From Dactylellina haptotyla (taxonomy: Eukaryota > Ascomycota > Orbiliomycetes > Orbiliales > Orbiliaceae), in assembly GCA_031310005.1 (NCBI GenBank), contig CM062381.1, positions 4,092,001 through 4,156,000 of the forward strand: a stretch of 64,000 nt of DNA, read 5' to 3'. This document shows, in pieces, positions 34,596 to 45,810 of this stretch. The translations under genes and the position numbers were made by a program. Under the pieces are notes generated by a model. The model did no database searches, had not been told where the DNA came from, and saw only the letters and a list, made by a program, of their open reading frames with translations. Position 1 is the first letter of the stretch; each line of letters opens with the position of its first letter.

Positions 34596-35420
34596 TTACT
34601 TCTTCTCATTATTCTTCTCATCATAACAGATGCACGCAGCACACATGAGCGCCATATCAACTCCTGGAGCGACGCTTAGAACATATGTTTGCTGACCACC
34701 AAATACCTCTCCGAGGTTAAAAAGCTTGCGACTAATAGTCGCTACCACCGCGCCGGTGGATTCGTCGACGATGTTGGATTTGGTATCAAACCAATTGCCT
34801 TTCATGAGGAGAGAGTGCGCTTTTCCAGAAGCGTCGGTAAAGTTTACATAAGCTTTCGAGCTTCCGACTATCAAAAAATTAAATACTATTAGTGTCTTGT
34901 ACACGAATACAACTTCTCGGAGAATTGGACGTACTGCTGAACTTGCTCTTGACCTCGAACAGAGCCTTTTCATTTGAGTCTTCGCCGTAATAAGTGCTAT
35001 GGAGGGTCAAATGCTCCTTTCGCAAGTGGAAAAGCTCATTTCCTTGTTGGTCGGCGAATATTTTACGACCGCTGAGCGAGAGTTTCTTGCCTTGGACCTA
35101 TATTAAACGAATCAGTCGAGGTACTCTTGCGGATTTGACATTATACAGCGTACCTTGAACACTGGGACTTTTTCCACAGTCATAATATCGAAGGAATCGC
35201 CACTGAAAGAAAATACTTTCTCCTTCAGAACGAGCGATTCAGTCTTCTGTGCGACGAACTGTGGGAATATCGCAATCTGGGAGGCGACAGGCTCTAGGGC
35301 GATAACGACCTGTTGGCCGCCGCTAGATGATCCGCTGCTCATAGCTGAAGTTCCTGAAGAGGTTGCCTTGTCAAGCTCCTTTTTAGCATTGTCCGCAATA
35401 CTTTTGATTTTACCAAACAT
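34596..35420 (-). CDS. LURP-one-related (LOR/tubby-like fold) protein
   Basis: Exons (complement) 35420-35154, 35097-34935 and 34867-34596 join in frame to 233 residues; introns are 56 and 67 bp. After a Ser/Gly-rich N-terminus (about 1-35), the pattern of LOR proteins follows: LEPVASQIAIFPQFVAQKTE, LVLKEKVFSFSGDSFDI, KLSLSGRKIFADQQGNELFH, YYGEDSNEKALFEVKSKF, AHSLLMKGNWFDTKSNIVDE and GVDMALMCAACICYDE. This family has the twelve-stranded barrel around a central helix shared with tubby and phospholipid scramblases. Family members may bind membrane lipids; the plant namesake is induced on infection. There is no signal peptide or TM segment, so a cytosolic or membrane-associated location is likely. 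Its function in fungi is unknown. Confidence 0.8.
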
Positions 35421-36942
35421 TGTGAAGATTGTTTATCAAGATGTATGAGAAGAACGAAGAAATATGTGAGATGCAATTATTTTTGGAGCTCAAACAGCTA
35501 CTGATAATCTGTAGATCTGTCTATACGATGGGATATTACAGTTCGGATAGAAACAAAATTACAACAGCCTTGCGGGGTAGGTGTTCGAAGAATATATATA
35601 TAACTCTTTTTCGTACCACAATCACTGTTGGCGCAACTTACTTTTTTTAAGTTAACTTTTCCTTCGCAGCAAACGTTACTGGGGTTCCTTATCGTAATAT
35701 GCGCCCAGAAAATGTCGTTGCCAGTCGATAATCGCGGGATTTCTTTGCTTTCTTGTTGTTTGATAGGCTAAGCCTCCTTTTCGTATGCAGGTGGCGAGTT
35801 CAGCCGCAAGTTAGGGATCAAGTGATGTTTTCTTTGTACGAGATTCGTGCTTTTGTATGCGCCAAGTAAACGCCATAGACAGGCTGGTAAGATTTCCTGA
35901 AGTGGGGGAGGTTGGAAGGTTCTTTTATAGTTTTTGCACTGTTGAAGATATGTCCATAGCGCACGGGGTAATGTCAACTTGTTGGGAGCGACGCAACTAG
36001 GAAGGTCTTCGAAATAGGTCATCCCAGGAGCTATTCTCAGAATCGCCCCACCAGGTGGCTTGCGAGGCTCCCAGTCAGTGAAAATCTTAGTTAATCTAGT
36101 GATATGCCGAGAACGTGGAGCGTGGTTACGGATTCAAGCTTTGAAGCTCCTTCGTACAATCCCTGCCGAGAGGTTCCATGACCTCAGAGATGACTTCACA
36201 ACACCGCCGTGGAAGAAGATCGTTTGCTAGGGACCAACCAACACAATCGCTAAGAGTAGGCTGAGTTTGAGTTCCGATTGCATCGACTGTCGCAGCCAGA
36301 GCCTCTTTGCCTTTCTCCTCGACAGTTCGTACAGCGCTGCAGCGGGTAGTCGGCAGGATGCGAGAATAAGCGGATCTGCCATTAGCGAATAACTAGATTG
36401 GCAGGATCAGAATGTCAGAATGCCGGGAAATTCCACGTAGCTTACACGCATCGCAACCACTATGGGAATTTGATAACATTGGCAGCTGATTGAATATAGT
36501 TCTGGACCTGGCTCTTTGCATGACGTATGGCAGGGATTCGGATCCCACAGTACCTTAGTGTCTGTTACACATGGATTTAATCCCCAGTCTTCACCGTCTA
36601 TTGGCCGCCTCAAGAGACCGCCAAGCCGATTAGCCCAAGAGAGATGGTTGCAATATACTCCCAGGCCAGGAGGTTATGTACCCCAAATTCAAGAAGATTT
36701 CGTCTTCTCCTAGCGTTCTGTTCTTTCGATTACGAGGCAATCCCACGAGGTCTCTTTACCATCATTACAAATCATAAGCATCGTGCTGGGGTATTCCAAT
36801 ATATTTTTCAGACCTAATTTACACAAGTCTTTAAGTTATAATACATTCTCCTACCCATCACCTTTCGGATATGATGTATATTGAAGAATTACACAAGAAT
36901 GCCGAGACCAACTAGCCAGTTGGACAACCCACTGCCAACAAA
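35421..36942. other. Region between LOR and polygalacturonase genes, with a gene relic
   Basis: Apart from the possible relic at 35768-36640 (described separately), no gene is supported in this stretch. Confidence 0.4.
35768..36640 (-). pseudogene. Possible decayed or unannotated multi-exon gene
   Basis: Three minus-strand blocks read like protein. The first, up to about 36640, contains WDPNPCHTSCKEPGPELYSI and ends at a GTAAGC donor. The second, after a CTAG acceptor near 36390, contains ILPTTRCSAVRTVEEKGKEA and CCEVISEVMEPLGRDC. The third contains LTKIFTDWEPRKPPGGAILR and ends at 35768. Blocks one and two join at phase 0. Blocks two and three need either an unusually short (34 bp) intron or a frameshift. 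The family is not recognised. Either it is a real small gene with unusual splicing or, more likely, a recently broken one. Confidence 0.3.
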
Positions 36943-38631
36943 TTAAGTCAGAGCTTTGCAGGTGAGCCCGAGAAGGGAAGTGTCCATATTATAGCATGAA
37001 TAATACGGAGCTTTCGCAGTTGGCGAGAGAACATTTATATTCCAAGCGTGGATGTCATGGCAGACCTAGCCTCCTATTAGCCAGACTTCCAGGGCAATGG
37101 TCACTTAACTGGGCTTAACTTACCGAAGGACTACTACATATCAGGGATCCGACTTGGGGATCGTATTTCTTACTCGCAACGCCATAGAATCCGTGGAAGA
37201 AGACATTTTTAATTTCGAGGGACGACTAGAAACCGAGATGTTAGTCGAGCCATGATAACAGTATCACCGAACATGGAGCATGCTCATACCGGCGCTTCAT
37301 TGCAGGCTGTTAGGTTCTTTTGGCCGTAGCACTGAGTGATTTCGATCGCCAAGTCGACATTGTTGAGAAGCATCGTGTCGTAAGTCTATAGGGAAGGTCA
37401 GAGATTGATACGGATTTATTACAGCAAAAGAAACAGAATCTATACTTACCACATTGTTAACGTATCCGGTACCACCGCCTCCGACCCATCCGGGAATAGC
37501 CTCTCCGAAAATTCCGGGCCATGCTTTGATTCTAGCACCATCAGAAGCATTCTCCATTGTAATATTAAAAACATAGACATTCTCGACGATATCCTGATTT
37601 TGGTAGTACTGTCCCAATGAACCCACAGAGATACCATGGGACCCATTGCAATGCAGCGACTGAATCAAGATGTTGGTGGAATTTCCACGAAGAGATACGC
37701 AATCATCTCCGTTGTTGATGTCTGAGTTCTGAATCACAATGTTATCGGAGCGGTCTAAAGATTCTATTAGCATACGGAAACTCACAACCGCAAATCTCGG
37801 ACTCCGTGAAATAAGCGCTTACAGGTGTCGAAACCATCAGTATTTTTTGCCTGTATCTTACTAGTGGATGCTGCCTCAATACGCATATTGTCGAAGATCA
37901 TATCGCTGCTGTTTCCAATGAAGGTGTGCCAATTTGGGGAGTTGCGGAATTTGAGACCGCTGACCTGCCCACCCTTGATACCATCAAAAACGATGAGCAT
38001 GGGGCGAAGAAAGGTCGTGTTGAGCTTCTGGACATCGTACATGTCGTACCTATAGGCAATTGACTGTTAGAGATCTCTTTTATTGATTTTTCAAGCCGTT
38101 TTTATCAAAAAATAATTGGTATACTTACCACTTCTGGCCGCTGCCATCGATGACGCCCTTGCCGGACCCGAACATATTGACATCCTCTCCACCAATCTGC
38201 CAGAAGCTGGTAATATTCTGATAGTAATAGTGAAATTGATTTCTAATCCAGAAATCAATGTCGTCCGTAAACTTCAGGGTGCCTTGGATATCAAAATCCA
38301 CATGCTTGAGAAATGTGAGATCCAATGGGCTACCAATTGTATAGAGATCGTCTAGGAATGCAAGAGTGCCACCGTTGTTACACTTCTTGGCCGCGGCAAG
38401 AATCTGAGGACCATCGTCTTGACCGCCCCCAAGGGCATCGATAAAACAGGTTTTCGTGCGACGAGGAGAATCTGGGAATTTCTTGCCCGTGTTGAGTGGA
38501 TGTGGGTATACTGTTGGGCGAGCAGCAGTGGTTTTTCCATTGTGTGTGCGACCTTCTGCAGGAGCAGAGGCGACAAGGGGCATGGAAGCCAATATCGCTG
38601 GAAGAAGCGACAAAAACTTCAGCGAAACCAT
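36943..38631 (-). CDS. Exopolygalacturonase, GH28
   Basis: Six exons (complement) 38631-38129, 38049-37823, 37754-37450, 37385-37290, 37225-37124 and 37065-36943 join in frame to 451 residues. Start 38631 is chosen because it begins a signal peptide (1-23, ending VASA). GH28 catalytic signatures are complete: NTD at 237-239, DD at 260-261 within NNGDDC, GSHG at 281-284 and RIK at 318-320. The segments [30 protein letters not shown] and [15 protein letters not shown] identify the exo-acting fungal subgroup, which releases galacturonate from the non-reducing end of pectin. Several N-x-S/T sites suggest N-glycosylation. It is secreted and would act on plant walls together with the CBM1 enzyme at 1.4 kb. 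The last acceptor (GGCTAG, 37066-37067) is preferred over one 8 bases upstream because only it restores the conserved Cys-containing tail. Confidence 0.92.
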
Positions 38632-41514
38632 CTTATTTGAGTGGCTCACAAATCTTCGAATTTGGTATAGGAAATTTATCTGAAGCACCACACTATAGCC
38701 TGTGAAATTGCGTACGACCCCTTTTGCAAAAAAATTTGGAGCTTCTTTGCGATCGATCTCAAGAGGTATTTATAAAATTTTTCTAAATCTGATATACCAG
38801 GGCCCGATAGATTGACCTTGCCCACAATCGGAGCTCTACCTCCGGTCCTAAATATCTATCTCTTAGTCAAGACGGAGAGAGCCGCCGCGACCCCGTAGTC
38901 GATATGACATATTACTCCGTAGCTCCGGGTACAGCCTAATAGAGAGTCTTGTCGATTCTCCGGAGTGCAAATCATTTGAGCCGTGGGAAAAGACTTTGCA
39001 AGGCATGTACGTGTAATAGGGCATTGAAGGTCAAGCCTGCGCTAGCGAGCCATGGCTTGCCGCCATTGAACCATGGCTCAGTGTAGCTTATTGCAAGCCA
39101 GGGGGGGCCAAGACGGAAGGAAGCGAATCTTTCCCTTGGAGCAGAGTCAATCGATTTCTGAACCGGTTTTCGAGTTTCTCCGTCTGCAGGGTATCTTCTG
39201 CGAGTGTACGTATTTTTCTTTCTTTCTTTCTACGGCTGTAGTGTTTTTAGAGAACGGGGTGTTCCATTATGCTGATTTCAAGCTTCCTTGTGCACAGGAC
39301 ATACATCCAATGAGAGCCTCCGTGGTTGGTTTCTCCACAGAGTCTATTCGAATAGGGCTAGCATCTCCCCAGCTCCTTTTAGCCGACATTCAGTTAATCC
39401 GGGGTATTTTAGCCTACCGGGTTGTATTTTGCCGGAATCCAAGCGGAGTTGTGCATGCATGTTGACGGTGATCATGACGATCGCCTATGTGAAAGAACTG
39501 GCTTACCTAGATAGACGAAGGACCGCGATTAAATAGATTGCATTGGTGGAACTATTCAGAGATAGATATTCAAGATTCCATCCCAGTGGGTCACCAGCTG
39601 CAGATTCCCGAGAACGCCTCGTACTCGTTTTCCTGGTGTGTTGATTACACAAACGTGAGTCAGTTAGTCGGCTCGCGAATTCGAGCACAGTTAATAGTTA
39701 ACAGCCGAAAACAATCATATCAGATATTTTAAAGAAGCTTCAAATACATGTAGCGGAATACGATATTTCTTTATCTATTGGTATCTAAACTAAAGCACGT
39801 TTCCCTCTTTCTGCAAATATGGATTTCAATTCCTTGCAACGCATCGAATATCTATTTCATAACGTTGACTAGTTTTATTATGGGAACTGACGTTGTTAAA
39901 CCATGAATTTCCATATATTAGATTCTCTACTGAGGCTGCGACCCCGGGTTTCAAGATGGTGCGCGTCACCCCACGCTGCTTTATCCTAGAAAATGAATGA
40001 ATGAAATATGCCAATACCCGGATCGTTCAGGCCTTCTAGAGCCCCAGATTGTAATCCATCAAGCAGGTTAGGAGATGCATTTTTCTTGTTTTAACCGGGA
40101 TTCGGGTAGAAGGAAGGCTTAATCATATGCTACAATCTCGACATCTCGACATCTCGGCTTTCTCCCTAGCTGTAGGGCCTTGGAGCTAGTAATGCCGGAG
40201 ATTCTCGAAATATTTTCGAACTCAAAGGATTTTAAAAACTAATAATTCCACCAAGCATAGGGATCAATTGGCCTTGCGGGTCATACCTATGCATAGAAAC
40301 GAAACTAATTCGGCCCACACTAGGCCACTAAGCATGCCCTACTTATATGCCTTGTCTACCCATAGTTCATTGCGAAGGTAGCTCTGATGCGCCCAAGAGT
40401 GTGTTGATGTTCACATGTGGAGACGGTATGCCCTGCTTAGGTGCTTCGTGGGGCTTGTGCAAACAAGCTTTTGGCGGACTGCCAAATATCGGCGCCAACC
40501 TCTCAAGGCTGACCCACACCTTGAAAATTTTTCTCACCAGAAGGCCGCTAGCTCCCAGCCCAGTATCTCATGCAACTGGCACCATAGAATTTCATGCTTC
40601 ACGTAACTAAATGAATAGGAGATATTCCCGATCTAGACTCGTGCTCACACATACATAGACCTCCGCTGATTTTGCGGATGAGCTTCCGCCTTGGTCGTTT
40701 AGCATAGTGAAATAAAATATACTAGACTAGCGATAACTTTCTATCTGAGCTTGAGTCTGCGGTGGAGTTACCATAGTCTCGGCTGAGCTAGCACTTGTCA
40801 AATAGAGCTGTTGGGCAGGTAGTAGCAAGAATCTTAACATGCTACAATTTCAATACAGCTAGCCACCAGGCCTGCAGGTGTGCGAAGCTAGAATTTGGGA
40901 CAGCGAGTATATTTGATAGATTGCAATTAGTCAGTAATGTGATTAATTAAATTCTAACACGAAGATTCGATTTCGAATTACCAAATGCAGAAAAATCCAG
41001 CAATATATTCAAAAAACATGACTTGGTTGAATAAGGGCTCGTTTTCCATCCTGTTCCTATATTGGCAGGACTACGCTAGGTTATATACGTTATCTTATCT
41101 CAAACCTGCCTGCCTAGGTAACCTTGGAAGCCAAAATTTCCAATTATGGAAGCTAGCTGGCCATAAGCAAGTGCATCATTGAAAACGCGGCATCCTATCA
41201 GTGCATCGGCTAGTAACTCAGAGTGGAAATCAAAGGAAGACTATTATACCATCCAACCCAATCTGCTCTACCGTTCTTACTTTTCGAACCGCCACAGCTA
41301 TTTATTATTTAAACTCGACATCCCACTCACCCATACTATTTTATTTGAATGCTTAGAGAACCGCGAAATCATAAAGAAGAAATACTGCAAACTGCTCCAC
41401 AAGAAACTGTATTATTACCCTTCTCGTCCCCTCTCCACCAATATTAACATATAAAATTGTGCGCCTGCGCGTTATAAAATAAAAACATAAGAAAAAGCAA
41501 TTCCTTAGAAGAAA
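38632..41514. other. 2.9 kb intergenic region, no supported gene
   Basis: The right-hand end is 3' flank of the first F-box gene. Short frames around 39.1-39.7 and 40.3-41.4 kb have no domain, signal peptide or conserved feature. Confidence 0.45.
38769..38774 (-). promoter_or_regulatory. TATA box of the exopolygalacturonase gene
   Basis: TATAAA on the minus strand, about 140 bp upstream of the start at 38631. Confidence 0.35.
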
Positions 41515-42360
41515 TTAAACGAATCTTCGTAAGAGCCTCTTCACGCCTGTTGGCGGGTCTGGCAAATCTAATACCTCCACGTAGAAGTGCACATATTCCA
41601 AAGGTTGACACTCGGCCCTAAACCGCAGCCTCACCCTTCTCAACTCTCTCACTTCATCATATAGCATGGCCCGCTCGGATACGAGTTCCAGAAGACCCAT
41701 AACCGTCAGTTTGGTCATGTCCGTCCCATCCTTACCCTGATAAAACTCCCACTCTCTGATAGCCCTCGTGCTCGGTCGATTATAAGTGGCTATCGACATT
41801 TGAAGAATGATTCCTTTGAAAGTATGCTTGCGATAACCTTGCAACCGGGGCGGTATCAACAAGTCGTTCATGATATAGCAATTGTTCGGATCGACCTCTG
41901 TTACGGTCTCCGGTGTTGGAATGAACGTGCAGTTATATGTAATTCTCGTTTTGGGATAGAAAGATACGGAAGAGATCTTTCCGAGGGTGAGTTGGAGCTC
42001 GCACCAGCGGTATCCAAAAATCGCGTGGTGCCCTATATATCTTGGGCTTATAGCAACAGGTGTGATTTTACGGTGGTTGAGCCCGCCATGTTCTGTGTTG
42101 CAGTAGCGGGTGTCTATGAAGAGGACGTCTCGGCCGTGTGCCAGAAGAATGTTGTGCCAAATTGGCAAGGCGACAGAGCAGCGGAATTGATCTTCGAAGG
42201 ATAGGAATGAGAATATTTGAAGATGGACCTCAACTGGAAGACGCTCGATTTTTAGCCGGCCTCTGAATTCCGGGGCAGCCTTCAATGAAGAGGAAATTGT
42301 GTTGATCAAGTTGGAAAGTTGAAGCATGGGGCTCAGTGGCTCAGCGACGTGAGGCGGCAT
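41515..42360 (-). CDS. F-box protein (paralogue 1 of 3)
   Basis: A single exon encodes 281 residues from ATG 42360. The F-box lies at ~39-78 (ERLPVEVHLQIFSFLSFEDQ, then CSVALPIWHNILLAHGR), the Skp1-binding motif of SCF ubiquitin ligases. The rest has no recognised substrate-binding repeat; it contains RWCELQLTLGKISSVSFYP and a C-terminal basic region (RELRRVRLRFRAE). It shares layout and the F-box wording LPVE[VI]H[LI]QI with the genes at 42612 and 46673, all on the same strand, so the three are probably tandem duplicates. This kind of F-box family expands quickly in Leotiomycetes. The target is unknown. Confidence 0.75.
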   Translation of the reverse strand: MPPHVAEPLSPMLQLSNLINTISSSLKAAPEFRGRLKIERLPVEVHLQIFSFLSFEDQFRCSVALPIWHNILLAHGRDVLFIDTRYCNTEHGGLNHRKITPVAISPRYIGHHAIFGYRWCELQLTLGKISSVSFYPKTRITYNCTFIPTPETVTEVDPNNCYIMNDLLIPPRLQGYRKHTFKGIILQMSIATYNRPSTRAIREWEFYQGKDGTDMTKLTVMGLLELVSERAMLYDEVRELRRVRLRFRAECQPLEYVHFYVEVLDLPDPPTGVKRLLRRFV

Positions 42361-42611
42361 CTCGCGGGCGCTGGTTCCTACGACTGCTAGACAAGTGCCC
42401 TCAAGTTACAGCCGATGCAAATTTTTAATGGAGGTAGGAAGTATCGGTGTATTGGGATCTCCACCCTGAGACGATAAATTCAAGTGAGAGGTATATAAAA
42501 GAATCTGGGCAGGATCTCTGCGATTATATAATGTACAGCGCGAGACGCCAAAGTAGGAGCCTGGTTGTGGCAGAATCCAGGGGCACCAAAAAGGCACAAA
42601 GCCAAGGACCG

Positions 42612-43532
42612 CTAGTCGTCCATGCAGGAACCGGATCGCAGCTGTTTCGTATAACTTGGACGTTTGCCGTTGATTTCCATGACCGTTACCCTCAGCCAAC
42701 TGATAGATGGCGGTGTGCGAGACCGCACCGAGAGCCCGAGAGACACCTCGCGCTCCCACATCTTAATCTTGACTACCTTGCAGATACCTTTCGTGTTCAC
42801 CACCACTTTATGCCTCATCACGGCATCTACTACGAACCGCTGGAGAAATTCTTTGATGGAGATGGTTGAGAATTCAGGGTGCTCCTCGAAATACCAATAA
42901 TTGCTCGAGTCAAATATTTGCGAAAGCGTGTCGATATCAACCTCCAAACCGCATCCTGTTCGTATATGTCTGGCGTCAGGGTAGTCGTAGAACGGCTCGT
43001 TATCGCCAAAAATCGGGTCGTTCAAAATGTGGCAAGTATTCCAATCAATATTAAATTTTCCTTCTGTCAAGAAACTATACCGCCCAGGTTCTCCCCTAGA
43101 TACCGGAACCAAAGAAATGATATCGAGCACCTGGCCATCTTTGATCGCGAGCTCCCATTGGTAAGAACGGATGATATTGTGACTCAGGAGCGGGTGCGTT
43201 GTACCATAGCGGTCGCCAACGTTGACTCCAAGGATGGAGGGACTTTGTCCGTGGGCACGAAGAATATCATTCCAGGCCGGGAACGCGAGGGAGCAGTTCA
43301 ATTGGTCTCTCCATGATACGTAAGATAGTATTTGTATATGGATTTCAACCGGAAGGATGTTAAAAACCGCGATATCATCTTCCTCCTCATAGTCCCCTGT
43401 GCTTGTTGGGTGTGACCCGTCCGGGTCCTGATGCTTTGCTTTTGAGCCGAGAAACCTTGATGGCAGCAACCTCCTCCACCGCGACCTTGGTGCCTTCGTA
43501 TTAGGGTTGGTGGGTAAGACTATAGATGACAT
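42612..43532 (-). CDS. F-box protein (paralogue 2 of 3)
   Basis: A single exon encodes 306 residues. The frame is open up to a TTG at 43550, but the first ATG is at 43532 (MSSIVLPTNP). A basic/acidic N-terminus of about 55 residues precedes the F-box (59-95: ILPVEIHIQILSYVSWRDQL, then CSLAFPAWNDILRAHGQ). The downstream part has the same spacing as paralogue 1 (YQWELAIKDGQVLDIISLVP; NTCHILNDPIF against NNCYIMNDLLI). Only 251 bp separate its stop from the start of paralogue 1, which fits tandem duplication. Confidence 0.72.
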   Translation of the reverse strand: MSSIVLPTNPNTKAPRSRWRRLLPSRFLGSKAKHQDPDGSHPTSTGDYEEEDDIAVFNILPVEIHIQILSYVSWRDQLNCSLAFPAWNDILRAHGQSPSILGVNVGDRYGTTHPLLSHNIIRSYQWELAIKDGQVLDIISLVPVSRGEPGRYSFLTEGKFNIDWNTCHILNDPIFGDNEPFYDYPDARHIRTGCGLEVDIDTLSQIFDSSNYWYFEEHPEFSTISIKEFLQRFVVDAVMRHKVVVNTKGICKVVKIKMWEREVSLGLSVRSRTPPSISWLRVTVMEINGKRPSYTKQLRSGSCMDD

Positions 43533-43800
43533 TTGCGATCCTACAATCAACCCTCCAGAATTGTTCCAATACAGGTTCTGTCAAAATTTGCAAACCTTGT
43601 GGATAATTATGACGAATAAACATATGTTCGCGTTCGCGCAGCCCAGCCGGTGAAATGCAACTGTCCAACACATTCCACATCGAATTGAGTGAATTTAGGA
43701 TCCTGCGTAGCCTTATTTTGTGGTTCCGAAAGAAGATTCTGCGGACCCCAAACAAGAAGCGTGACGCTCCAAAATCACGAATTGCGAAAGCGAAAATAAT
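43501..43800 (-). other. Open frame of unknown identity, possible exon relic
   Basis: A minus-strand frame of about 99 codons, preceded by a CACTAG acceptor-like sequence and lacking a usable ATG start. It includes NSMWNVLDSCISPAGLRERE and YPQGLQILTEPVLEQFW, which read like genuine protein. It overlaps the 5' end of F-box paralogue 2 in another frame. It could be the last exon of a lost neighbour or part of a decayed gene. Confidence 0.25.
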
Positions 43801-44060
43801 CTAGTGAACCTTTCTCATAATCTTTTAGAATGATAATGCAAGTTTCGATTCGATTAAAATTACACTGCTAGATACAAATACTATTCGCCAAGAACAAAAA
43901 ACACCGTTCCATCGTGGAATCAAAGTGTAATCCCACCACGCCTGGTTAACTACAGTTCGTGATGGATAGAGCTATGGGCCACAAAATGCCGAACCAAAGA
44001 ATATTCCCAACGCTAACAACCTAATCATGAACTCTAAGCTCTCATTTCCATGATCAGAGC

Positions 44061-44476
44061 TTAATTCGTCACCTTGGCGGCATTTCCCGGATGGGTAGCG
44101 GCAAACTTGGCATACGCAAGCATCTGCTCAACAAAATGCTCGAAGGTTTTGAGAGACTGCGCAGTGAGATGAGCAGGATTGGTCGGATCTTTAGTAAATT
44201 CAGTGGCAGCATTGCCGCTTTCAATGGCGACCTCATCGCCTAGCTTTCCAGTTGCAAAGGTCAAGCCGTCTTTTTGATTGATAGCTGGACGGAGGGCCAA
44301 CTATTTGGTCATTATCAATGATTAGCTTTAGCTCATCTGGTTCACGATGCGAGAAAACTTTTGCTACTCACGGTATCTAGATTGCCAGGAACAGTCTGAT
44401 CGAGGACCGTGGGACGGGCTTGCGCCAGAGCCGACAAGAAGCCGAATGCAAGGACGAGCTGCTTCATAGAGAACAT
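44061..44476 (-). CDS. Small secreted Cys-free protein
   Basis: Exons (complement) 44476-44372 and 44300-44061 join at phase 0 to 114 residues across a 71 bp GTGAGT intron. Residues 1 to ~20 form a signal peptide (MFSMKQLVLAFGFLSALAQA). The mature part is hydrophilic, lacks Cys, and ends in a predicted amphipathic helix (LTAQSLKTFEHFVEQMLAYA). It has a good TATA box and the size of a candidate secreted effector, but no family is recognised. It lies between F-box paralogues 2 and 3. Confidence 0.7.
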
Positions 44477-44650
44477 CTTGTATGATTTAAATTTGTTTGA
44501 AAGATAGAAAGAATCGATTGACTTGTATAAAGAATGAGTGAAGGATAGTCTTTGTAGTGAGAGACTGTATCTTGAGCGAGTGTGTAGGTGTTCGAGTTTG
44601 GTAGTGGATGAGGATGGAAAGAATATGCTTAACCACGAACTTTACCCTCA

Positions 44651-44658
44651 TTTATATA
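44651..44658 (-). promoter_or_regulatory. TATA box of the small secreted protein gene
   Basis: TATATAAA on the minus strand, 175 bp upstream of the start at 44476. Confidence 0.45.
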
Positions 44659-44846
44659 GACTTTCCAACGTAGTCAACGAAAGGCCTCAATCTAAGAAAT
44701 AGGCGCCGGTCAACTCACTTGAGAGCTTCGTTGTTAATTCATCTTCGCAGAGAGGTTGAAGTAACATCATGCATCATGATCTCTTCTAACTTCCTAAAAA
44801 GCCTTGATAGTGAGTGGATGGATGGAATGCACCCCTTATTCCACGT

Positions 44847-44862
44847 GGGCACTCTAGTGCCC
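44847..44862. repeat. 16-base palindrome
   Basis: GGGCACT and AGTGCCC arms of seven bases surround CT. A second, longer palindrome lies about 85 bases downstream. Confidence 0.5.
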
Positions 44863-44945
44863 TTCGAAGTACTACCAATCGTGGACACCCGAGTCCTCTC
44901 AATCGATGGAATGTGTTGGGATCAGGTCCACTCATGCGATTTGAG

Positions 44946-44968
44946 TTCACCATGCAATGCATGGTGAA
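44946..44968. repeat. 23-base palindrome with 11-base arms
   Basis: TTCACCATGCA and its exact reverse complement flank a single central A. Together with 44847-44862 it could belong to a small inverted-repeat element, but no terminal repeats or target duplication were recognised. Confidence 0.55.
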
Positions 44969-45810
44969 TGACATCTCACGGTTATTGAGATTTACAACTT
45001 CTTTAGGCTATAGGGTATGCGTATGATCTTGAGACCTCCCTAGCGAACAGAATTATCGATTTTGACAACTTGCATAAAAGGGTATATCCATCCTATGCCC
45101 CTCACTTAGCCTGAGTGAGAGAACAGCGGTCTTGGTTGAGAAGCCCCTATGTTGGATTTTGTCACTCACAACACACGAATAATAAGGATCCTACCTGATA
45201 TCAACTCAGTCTCATAACCAGACTGTTCGCAACTGAAGGAGCTTCGAAGAGCGGGTTTCGTTCGTAATCGCCCGTTATTGCACAAAGCCTACAGAACCCA
45301 CGGCTCATTAGTCGGTCTTCTAACCTAGGGTATCCGTATTCTACGGATACCTTATGCATTATTTTCATCACTATTACGTCGTCACCGGCGCCGGCATTTT
45401 CTTCCATAATGGATGTTGTTGTTTAAATAAAAATAGTTTTATATCATTACAATCCGCAGGGAATCAAAATATATTTCCAATGACCCAACCGAGCTTATTT
45501 CCACGAAATATTAATCAAATGAACATAGCTAACACCACAGCGAATTTCATTGAGAACAATTATAACCTAAGCGAATACTCAGAAAGCACAGCAGCGACCG
45601 CAGGCATATCCAAAAGGATTCGCCGCCCCTTCAGGCGAGAATATTTTGGCGTTCGTCGAAAAAAGAAAGAATCAAATAAAAATAGTCGAAACCTCAAAGC
45701 CTCAATCAATCGGTGCCGCCGAAGTCATCGTCAGAGTCACCGGAACGACAATATGCGGTAGTAATCTCCATTTATATTTATAATCGAACCTCAAACGGCA
45801 CAGGTAAGTA

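Noticed and set aside
45354-45761. 135-codon plus-strand frame with an N-rich middle and basic tail
   Set aside because: No signal peptide, domain or splice support; the composition follows the A-rich DNA.
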